NCBI RefSeq assembly: GCF_011064615.1
Contig: NZ_JAALJH010000020.1
Coordinates: 1-64,000 of the forward strand
Length of the DNA: 64,000 nucleotides
From: Aquisphaera insulae
GTDB taxonomy: Bacteria; Planctomycetota; Planctomycetia; Isosphaerales; Isosphaeraceae
Direction of reading: 5' to 3'
Shown: positions 58,351 through 64,000 of the stretch, in pieces
Position numbering within the stretch: the stretch's first letter is position 1
Layout of the letters: the number at the start of each line of letters is the position of its first letter
Notes under the pieces: generated by a model
What the model was told of the DNA's origin: nothing
What the model saw: only the letters and a program-made list of their open reading frames with translations
The model's database searches: none
Position numbers and translations under genes: made by a program

Positions 58351-59179
58351 GGTCCTCGCCCTTCCTGCCCTGCAAGGCGTTGATCCCGACGAGGATGGTC
58401 AGCGAGCAGATCAGCAGGACCGCGGAGACGGCGAGCGCCCCGTGGCGGTTGCCGCTCTCGATCTCGCCGTAGATGTACAGGGGCGCGGTCTTGGTCAGGA
58501 GCGGGTGGTTGCCGGCGACCAGGATCACGCTGCCGAACTCGCCCAGGGCCCGGCTGAACGAGAGGGCCGAGCCGGTCACGATCGAGGGCCAGAGCGCCGG
58601 CAGGATGATCTTGCGGAAGGTCGTCCACGGCCCGGCGCCGAGGATCGTGGCCGCTTCCTCCTCGGCCCGGTCCAGCTCCATGAGGACCGGCTGGACGCTC
58701 CGGATCACGAACGGATAGGTGACGAAGAGGAGGGCCAGGACGACGCCCGGCTGGCGGTAGATCACCCCCCAGCCGAACTTGCCGAGCACCGTGCCGACGA
58801 CGCTGGAGGGGCCATACAGGATGACGAGCATCACGCCGGTGACCACCGTGGGCACGGCGAACGGCAGGTCGATCAGGGCGTTGACGATCGTCCGGCCCGG
58901 GAAGTCGTAGCGGACGAGCACCCAGGCCGTGGCCGTCCCCGTGACGGCGTTGATCGCGACCATGATCGCCGCGGTCAGGAACGTGAGCTTGAGCGAATGC
59001 CAGGCGGTCGGGTCGGTCACGGCCTCCCAGAACGGGCGGAAGCCCGGCCGGGCGGCCTGGACGGCGAGCGCCAGCATCGGCAGGGCGACCATGATCGCCA
59101 GGTAGGAGAGGGTGCTCCAGCGGAGGATCAGGTCGGGCGTGGTGGCCCGTCGAGAGACGGTCGGGGCCTGGCTGGACAT
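58340..59179 (-). CDS. cysT: sulfate ABC transporter permease
   Basis: A 279-residue permease with six membrane helices and the EAA loop EEEAATILGAGPWTTFRKIILPALWPSI. DLPFAVPTVVTGVMLVILYG is characteristic of CysT/CysU. The start MSSQAPTVSRR is chosen over a longer frame running into the binding-protein gene. It lies four bases downstream of the binding-protein stop and overlaps cysW. Confidence 0.92.
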   Translation of the reverse strand: MSSQAPTVSRRATTPDLILRWSTLSYLAIMVALPMLALAVQAARPGFRPFWEAVTDPTAWHSLKLTFLTAAIMVAINAVTGTATAWVLVRYDFPGRTIVNALIDLPFAVPTVVTGVMLVILYGPSSVVGTVLGKFGWGVIYRQPGVVLALLFVTYPFVIRSVQPVLMELDRAEEEAATILGAGPWTTFRKIILPALWPSIVTGSALSFSRALGEFGSVILVAGNHPLLTKTAPLYIYGEIESGNRHGALAVSAVLLICSLTILVGINALQGRKGEDHGE

Positions 59180-59183
59180 CGGC

Positions 59184-60257
59184 TCACTTCCCCTGGCCGC
59201 CGGCGGGACGCTCGGCGACGATGGTCGTCCAGAGGCCCTTCGCCCCGTAGAGCTCTCCCTCCACCCGGGCCCAGCCTCCAAGGTCGGCCATCGTGAACGG
59301 CGTCTTCGGCGCCGGCAGGTCGGCCTTCTTGACGTCCGGGCTCACCGGCCGGAAGCCGTAATCGGCGAAGATCTTCTGGCCCTCGGCGGACCGCAGGAAC
59401 TCGACGAACGCCTCCACCAGCGCCCGGTTGCCGTGCCGATCCACCGAGCTGTCCACGATCGCCGCGGGGCTCTCGATCAGGAGCGTCGCGGGCGGGACCA
59501 CATACTCTATCGGCTTTCCCTGCTTGCCGCGGAGAAGGATCTCGTTCTCGTACGTCACGACGGCGTCGCCCGTCTCACGCTCGGCAAAGTTCGCCATGCT
59601 CTGGCGGCCGGAAGGGTCCATGTTCACGACATTTGCCTGGACCTTCGCCACCAGGTCGCGGACCGACGGGTCGGCCGTCGCCTGCTCGATCGTCTGCCCG
59701 TCCTTGCGGGCCGCGATCGCCGCCCCTCCATAGATGGCGTTGATGTTCCAGCGCGCCCCGCCGGAGGTCTTCGGGTCGGGATAGAGGACCCCGACGCCCG
59801 GCCTCGCCAGGTCGGCCCAGTCCTTGATCCCCTTCGGATTTCCCCCCCGGACGCCGATCACCACCAGGCTGTTCGTCAGGATCCCCTTGTCCGCCCCGGC
59901 CGCCCAGTCGGACTTCACCTTGCCCGCCTTCACCAGGGTTTCCATGTCCCCGCTGTGCGAGAGCACGGCGAGATCGGCGTCAAACCCGGCCGCGATCGAT
60001 CGGGCGGCGGCGCCGGAGGCCTGGTAGGACTCCTGGAAGTCCACGTCCTTGCCGGTCTTCTCCTTCCACTTCGCCTTGAAGGCGGGGATCAGGCCGTCGT
60101 GGAAGACCTCATTGACCACCGAATACGCGCCGATTTTCACGGTATCGCTATCGGCCCCGCCCGATCCGCCGCAGCCCGAAACCATCGTGCTCACGGCCAG
60201 GAACCCGGCCAGCAGGCGGACTGTCCCCACCATCGCTCGCAAATTGCGACCCCTCAT
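59184..60257 (-). CDS. sulfate-binding lipoprotein of the ABC importer
   Basis: A 357-residue periplasmic binding protein. The signal ends in a lipobox (STMVSGCGGSGG), so it is probably membrane-tethered. SYSVVNEVF-like GAYSVVNEVFHDGLIPAFKAKWKEKTG, QESYQASGAAARSI, LAVLSHSGDMETL, NSLVVIGVRGGNPKGIKDWADL and YPDPKTSGGARWN match Sbp/CysP proteins that bind sulfate or thiosulfate. First gene of the operon binding protein-cysT-cysW-cysA; its upstream region has a sigma-54-type promoter and activator-like sites. Confidence 0.93.
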   Translation of the reverse strand: MRGRNLRAMVGTVRLLAGFLAVSTMVSGCGGSGGADSDTVKIGAYSVVNEVFHDGLIPAFKAKWKEKTGKDVDFQESYQASGAAARSIAAGFDADLAVLSHSGDMETLVKAGKVKSDWAAGADKGILTNSLVVIGVRGGNPKGIKDWADLARPGVGVLYPDPKTSGGARWNINAIYGGAAIAARKDGQTIEQATADPSVRDLVAKVQANVVNMDPSGRQSMANFAERETGDAVVTYENEILLRGKQGKPIEYVVPPATLLIESPAAIVDSSVDRHGNRALVEAFVEFLRSAEGQKIFADYGFRPVSPDVKKADLPAPKTPFTMADLGGWARVEGELYGAKGLWTTIVAERPAGGQGK

Positions 60258-60355
60258 CAATTTCCCCGCTCCATCCCGGGCTGGCCCATCCATCCTCGGC
60301 TTGCCTCGTCGCTCGAGGATGAGGAAGATCTCTTCCGAAAGAGCCGCACGATCGG

Positions 60356-60371
60356 AGCAAGATCGATGCCG
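60356..60371 (-). promoter_or_regulatory. sigma-54-type promoter of the sulfate importer operon
   Basis: On the minus strand the 16-mer CGGCATCGATCTTGCT fits the -24/-12 consensus TGGCACG-N4-TTGCW, with the invariant GG and GC ten bases apart and TTGCT exact. It lies about 100 bases upstream of the binding-protein ATG. A divergent sigma-54 activator gene and upstream palindromes support it. Confidence 0.65.
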
Positions 60372-60489
60372 CAAACCCCCCTCGGCGGGTCCCAGGCCGC
60401 CTTCCCCGTCCGATCTCCCGGGAAAACCCGGAAATCTGATCAGATTACTTGAGATTTCCACGCGCCGGGCTGGACAGCGCAGGACTTTG

Positions 60490-60546
60490 CCGTGATATTT
60501 CATGGGTAAGGCCGTGATATTTCACGGCGCCCGTGTTATTTCCTGG
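60490..60546. promoter_or_regulatory. three tandem palindromic activator sites
   Basis: CCGTGATATTTCATGG (60490-60505), CCGTGATATTTCACGG (60512-60527, perfect arms) and CCGTGTTATTTCCTGG (60531-60546, diverged) share a CCGTGA-N4-TCACGG layout at 19-22 bp spacing. They lie 120-190 bp upstream of the sigma-54 promoter and 75-130 bp upstream of the activator gene. They are the probable upstream activating sequence for the adjacent Fis-type regulator. Confidence 0.65.
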
Positions 60547-60549
60547 GAT

Positions 60550-60596
60550 GGCGAGGCTCCCGCCGAGCCGCGTGGGGGCTCGGCTGGAGCCTCGCC
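60550..60596. repeat. long perfect-arm hairpin in the activator leader
   Basis: GGCGAGGCTCCCGCCGAGCC (60550-60569) and its reverse complement at 60577-60596 differ at one position across 20 bp, with a 7-base loop. The sequence looks like a REP-type intergenic palindrome. It lies between the palindromic sites and the activator start codon and would form a strong RNA hairpin if transcribed. Confidence 0.65.
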
Positions 60597-60619
60597 CTCT
60601 CGGGGCGTGAGGTCGTGGA

Positions 60620-62233
60620 ATGGCGAGTCCTTCGTTCCAGAGCGTGTTGCTGGAGGTCTGGCGCGAGGTCTGCCGGCACATCGCGATCGAGGAGTCGGTG
60701 ACGCGGGTGACGCCGCTGCTGGTGGGGAGCCTGCCGGTGGACGAGCTGATCGTCCGGCAGGTGGACCCGGCGCGGGGCGTGGTGGAGACGGTGGCGATGG
60801 GGCTGGTCCGGCCGGGCCGGACGTCGCCCGGGATGAAGTCGGACTGCGCGGGCGACGACCTGGTGCGGCTGGTGGCGTGGTGCCGGTCGGGGACGATCAG
60901 GAGGGGGCTGGCGGCGGCCCTGCGGCCGGCCTTGCCCCGGCTCTTGCCTGAAGGACTGGAAGGCTCCTGCCTGGTGGCTCCGCTGGTCGCCGAGGATGGG
61001 CTGCTCGGGGCCCTGATCCTGGCCTCGCAGTCGCCCAGGGCCTTCGGCGAGGGGCACGAGACGCTGGCGGCGGAGCTCATCGACCCGTTCGCGGTGGCGC
61101 TCGAGAACGACCGGCGGGTCCGTGAGCTGGTGGCCCTGCGGGAGGCGGTGGAGGCGGAGAATCGGTCCCTGCTGTCGAGGCTGGGGCGGCATGACATCTC
61201 GGAGTCGATCATCGGGGCGGAGACGGGCCTGAAGGAGGTGATGGAGCACATCCAGCTCGTGGCGCCGGCCGATGCGCCCGTGCTGATCCTGGGGGAGACG
61301 GGCTCCGGCAAGGAGGTGGTGGCGCGGGCCATCCACGTCCGCTCGAGGCGGTCGGCCGGGCCGTTCCTGCGGGTGAACTGCGGGGCGATCCCGGCGGATC
61401 TCGTCGATTCGGAGCTGTTCGGGCACGAGCGGGGGAGCTTCACCGGGGCGGTGGCGGATCGCCGGGGGTGGTTCGAACGGGCCGACGGCGGGACGCTCTT
61501 CCTCGACGAATGCGGCGAGCTGCCGCTGGCGGCCCAGGTCCGGTTGCTCCGCATCCTCCAGGATGGCCAGTTCGAGCGGGTCGGGGGCGAGAAGCCGCGG
61601 CACGTGGACGTCCGGATCGTGGCGGCGACGAACCGCGACCTGGAACGCTCGGTGGGCCTGGGGGAATTCCGCCAGGACCTCTGGTATCGGCTGGCGGTCT
61701 TCCCGATCCATCTCCCCCCGCTGAGGGATCGCCTGCCGGACGTCCCCGCGCTGGCCTCGCACTTCGCGCTGCGGGCGGCCCGGCGGCTCGGCCTGCCGCC
61801 GCTGGTCGCCACGACGGAGGACATCGGCCTGCTGCTGGCCTATCCGTGGCCGGGGAACATCCGGGAGCTGGCGGCGGTGATCGAGCGGGCGGCGATCCTG
61901 GGCGAGGGCCGCCGGCTCGAGATCGCGCGGGCGCTCGGCGCCTCCGTCCGCCCGGCGTCCGGCCCGGCGGCGGTTCGCAGGGTGGCGGCCGCGGCGGGCC
62001 CGGACGTCGACCTGACCCTGGATCGGGCGGCGGCACGGCACATCGAGAGGGTCCTGGCCCGGACCGAGGGCCGCATCGAAGGGCCCGGCGGCGCCGCGGA
62101 TCGCCTGGGGGTCAATCCCCACACCCTCCGCTCGCGGATGCGCAAGCTCGGGATCGACTGGGACCGGTATCGCCCGGGCTCTCCGCGCCGCGACCCGCCG
62201 CCGGGTTCACCTGGCGCCGGCGCGGGTGTATGA
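60620..62233 (+). CDS. sigma-54-dependent transcriptional activator (GAF-AAA+-Fis)
   Basis: A 537-residue activator. Residues about 20-170 are a GAF-like sensory domain. The AAA+ domain has GETGSGKE (Walker A, 225-232), GSFTGA (272-277, in place of GAFTGA), GGTLFLDE (Walker B, 290-297) and the FRQDLWYRLAVFPIHLPPLRDR segment. The C-terminus (GGAADRLGVNPHTLRSRMRKLGI) is a Fis-type DNA-binding helix-turn-helix. There is no receiver domain, so it probably responds to a small ligand. Position and sites suggest it controls the divergent sulfate importer; GAGG precedes the ATG. Confidence 0.92.
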   Translation: MASPSFQSVLLEVWREVCRHIAIEESVTRVTPLLVGSLPVDELIVRQVDPARGVVETVAMGLVRPGRTSPGMKSDCAGDDLVRLVAWCRSGTIRRGLAAALRPALPRLLPEGLEGSCLVAPLVAEDGLLGALILASQSPRAFGEGHETLAAELIDPFAVALENDRRVRELVALREAVEAENRSLLSRLGRHDISESIIGAETGLKEVMEHIQLVAPADAPVLILGETGSGKEVVARAIHVRSRRSAGPFLRVNCGAIPADLVDSELFGHERGSFTGAVADRRGWFERADGGTLFLDECGELPLAAQVRLLRILQDGQFERVGGEKPRHVDVRIVAATNRDLERSVGLGEFRQDLWYRLAVFPIHLPPLRDRLPDVPALASHFALRAARRLGLPPLVATTEDIGLLLAYPWPGNIRELAAVIERAAILGEGRRLEIARALGASVRPASGPAAVRRVAAAAGPDVDLTLDRAAARHIERVLARTEGRIEGPGGAADRLGVNPHTLRSRMRKLGIDWDRYRPGSPRRDPPPGSPGAGAGV

Positions 62234-62448
62234 TGATCTCGTGGTGCTCAACCCCCCGGGCCCGGAGCCACCCGGTCGATCCCACCCTCCAAAAACCCGT
62301 AAATATTTATGCATTCCTAAAAAGCGTTCACGCAGTCCCATGCGTCGGCCCCGGGCCGGCGTGCCGGACGGGCGGCGGCAGGCCGCCCCACGGCCCCCCC
62401 CTCCCCGGCGCGACCCTCCTCATGGTAAAGCCTGAAACGAGACCGAAC

Positions 62449-63726
62449 ATGACTCCATCCCTGGAACGGCTGGCGGAGTTAGTCCGCCAGGCCGAGGCGA
62501 AGACCCGCGCGAGGAAGATTGAGGGCGAGATCCAGCAGGCCGCGGACCAGTTCCGCGCGACCGAGTTGCGGGCCCGGCACGCCGTCGAGCGGCTGCGGAC
62601 GGCCCGCCCGGCGAGCCTCAAGGCGCTCGAGCAGGCGGACGCCGATGAGCAGCTCCTGAAGGACCTGGTCCGGAAGCTCGCCCAGTTCAAGTCGTCGCTC
62701 GAATCGCAGGGCGACGCCGAGCAATTGATCTCCACCTCGCAGGCCGAGATCGAGCGGATCCGCAAGCAGTCCCGGGCCGACCTCGAGGAGATCGCCCGCG
62801 AGGTGGACGAGGCCCGCCGCGAGCTGCGGACGGCCCTGGACCAGTATCGCCAGCTCCGCAAGGAGCTCGACCGCCTGCTGCCGGAGCTGGCGGAGCGGTT
62901 CGCCGCGGAGGACCGCCTGCTCTGGGATGCGGAGAGCCACTTCCCCGGCGGCCAGCTCCAGCTCCTGGCCCACGAGGTGGACGCCGGCCTGAACGCGTAC
63001 GCGAACCTCGGCAAGCTCGAGCAGTACGCCCGCCTCAAGGTCTGGATCGGCCGCTTCCGCTGCTACCAGGCGGCCCACGAGCGGGACAATGACACCACCG
63101 AGGAGCTCCAGACGCTGGGGCACCGGGTCTTCCACCAGTTGAAGTGGATGTCCCGCCAGTACGAGCCCGGCTACATCGAGGCCTTCCGCCAGGACTTCTC
63201 CACCGACTGGAACGCCTACGTCGCCGAGGCCCAGGACCAGCTCGTCCAGGCCATCGAGGCGGGCCGCCGCAACCGCGATGCGGCCGCCACCAGCGGCCCG
63301 TCGGCCGGCGGGACGGCCGCGACCCCGTCGACGACCGCCGCGGCCGCGGCGTCGGCATCGGCATCGGCCCCCACCCCTGCCCCCGCGGAGGCGCCGGCGT
63401 CGCGGGCCGCGGCACCGGCCGCATCCGCATCCTCGTCCTCCTCCTCCGCGACGGCCGTCGCCACCACGTCGCGGGGCCTGACCGATCTGAAGCAGTTCAT
63501 GACCCGGGCGCACCTCCCCGAGGAGGGGCTGGACCGGTTCCTGGACCTCCTCGATCGGGCCGCCGCCGAGACGGGGTCTAACGACGTGGACCTGCTCCGC
63601 CTGGCCTATCCCTACCGGCGCTACATCGCCGGCGCGCCCCGGCTGGACGCCATCCGCCGCAATCTCGATCGCGCCCACGCCGGCAACGGAGCCAGCAGCG
63701 GGTCCCGGCACGCGTCGCCGAACTGA
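62449..63726 (+). CDS. coiled-coil protein with low-complexity linker and small C-terminal domain
   Basis: A 425-residue protein. Residues 1-165 are highly charged helix (LVRQAEAKTRARKIEGEIQQAADQFRATEL ... EEIAREVDEARRELRTALDQYRQLRKELDRLL), probably one long coiled coil. Residues 165-275 form a compact helical part rich in aromatic residues (WIGRFRCYQAAHERDND). An Ala/Ser/Thr/Pro low-complexity linker spans about 280-345, then a conserved-looking C-terminal helical domain (LTDLKQFMTRAHLPEEGLDRFLDLLD ... LRLAYPYRRYIAGAPRL). No signal or membrane segment. Function unknown. An ATG nine codons earlier is possible. Confidence 0.75.
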   Translation: MTPSLERLAELVRQAEAKTRARKIEGEIQQAADQFRATELRARHAVERLRTARPASLKALEQADADEQLLKDLVRKLAQFKSSLESQGDAEQLISTSQAEIERIRKQSRADLEEIAREVDEARRELRTALDQYRQLRKELDRLLPELAERFAAEDRLLWDAESHFPGGQLQLLAHEVDAGLNAYANLGKLEQYARLKVWIGRFRCYQAAHERDNDTTEELQTLGHRVFHQLKWMSRQYEPGYIEAFRQDFSTDWNAYVAEAQDQLVQAIEAGRRNRDAAATSGPSAGGTAATPSTTAAAAASASASAPTPAPAEAPASRAAAPAASASSSSSSATAVATTSRGLTDLKQFMTRAHLPEEGLDRFLDLLDRAAAETGSNDVDLLRLAYPYRRYIAGAPRLDAIRRNLDRAHAGNGASSGSRHASPN

Positions 63727-63877
63727 GGGCCGGACGCCTGATCCGTGCGGGGAGCAACACCGGGCGGGCCCGCGAAGGACCCGGCCCGGTCGTCGCCCGG
63801 CGATCCTTGCCGTGGCCTGGCATGGGGGGACGACCTCGGCAGGGGGCGGTTGCGTCCCCACGTTGAGCCCCGCGGGT

Positions 63878-64000
63878 TCACGGCGCGAACGGGCGTGCCG
63901 GAAAGCCCGGCGCCAGCAGGCCCGCCAGGAAGTCGCGGAAGTCGGGGCGGGAACGGAGGGGATGCAGGTCGTCGTCGGCGAGGTAAGTATCAACATTCGT
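63878..64000 (-). CDS. C-terminal end of a gene continuing past the window (kinase/TPR-type tail)
   Basis: Forty codons ending in TGA read TNVDTYLADDDLHPLRSRPD then FRDFLAGLLAPGFPARPFAP. The DLHPLRSRPDFRDFL pattern is typical of the end of tetratricopeptide-bearing proteins, particularly Ser/Thr kinases of Planctomycetota. Only the tail is in the window, so identity is tentative. Confidence 0.6.
   Translation of the reverse strand, partial: TNVDTYLADDDLHPLRSRPDFRDFLAGLLAPGFPARPFAP

Noticed and set aside
61468..63726. 752-residue frame joining the activator region and the coiled-coil gene
   Set aside because: Its first half is an out-of-frame shadow of the activator; only the part from 62449 is coding.

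Overview
This window is about 68-70% GC with strongly GC-biased third codon positions. The gene content points to the phylum Planctomycetota, most likely family Isosphaeraceae (inference). Markers are a DUF1559 protein with a prepilin N-terminus, an LEPR-XLL-type N-terminus on a delta-60 repeat protein, a Ser/Thr kinase with a DWG activation motif, Uma2-family proteins, an ECF sigma factor with a membrane-anchored partner, and many small orphan proteins.

Layout. 0.4-6.4 kb: a small membrane protein, a Uma2 protein with a small neighbour, a TAT-exported sulfite-oxidase-fold molybdoenzyme and a large delta-60 repeat surface protein. 6.7-12.5 kb: two divergent regulated units, BlaI plus an M56 peptidase fused to HAF repeats, and CsoR plus a copper P-type ATPase; the intergene carries readable operators for both regulators. 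12.7-23.2 kb: a GT-C-like membrane protein, a three-gene DUF1559/lipoprotein/phospholipase C-like unit, a Ser/Thr kinase, a second Uma2 protein and a DUF5648-like secreted protein. 23.4-38.8 kb: propionate and acyl-CoA metabolism, with methylmalonyl-CoA mutase, an SDR, an ICL/PEPM-family enzyme, a Pat-type ligase/acetyltransferase, a five-gene set (5S, 12S, accessory subunit, biotin carrier, methylmalonyl-CoA epimerase) resembling a transcarboxylase, and a hotdog thioesterase. 38.8-41.1 kb: a palindromic intergenic element whose right arm is split by a group II intron. 41.1-48.4 kb: GlpX, 3-methyladenine glycosylase, ECF sigma factor and partner, a TolB-like propeller, a tRNA-Cys, a degenerate His-like tRNA and a slipin. 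48.4-53 kb: a second palindromic element, an MBL hydrolase and sdhCAB. 53.2-56.2 kb: small orphan genes including an antitoxin next to a truncated PIN toxin. 56.2-62.2 kb: a sulfate ABC importer divergent from a sigma-54 activator. 62.4-64 kb: a coiled-coil protein and the tail of a gene leaving the window.

Together, the mutase, epimerase and transcarboxylase-like subunits would interconvert succinyl-CoA and propionyl-CoA while moving CO2 to or from pyruvate/oxaloacetate, next to succinate dehydrogenase 11 kb away. The best-supported new regulatory proposal is a sigma-54 circuit for sulfate uptake: a GG-N10-GC promoter before the binding-protein gene and three tandem palindromes 120-190 bp upstream, beside a GAF-AAA+-Fis activator. 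No CRISPR array, prophage, rRNA or insertion sequence was seen.
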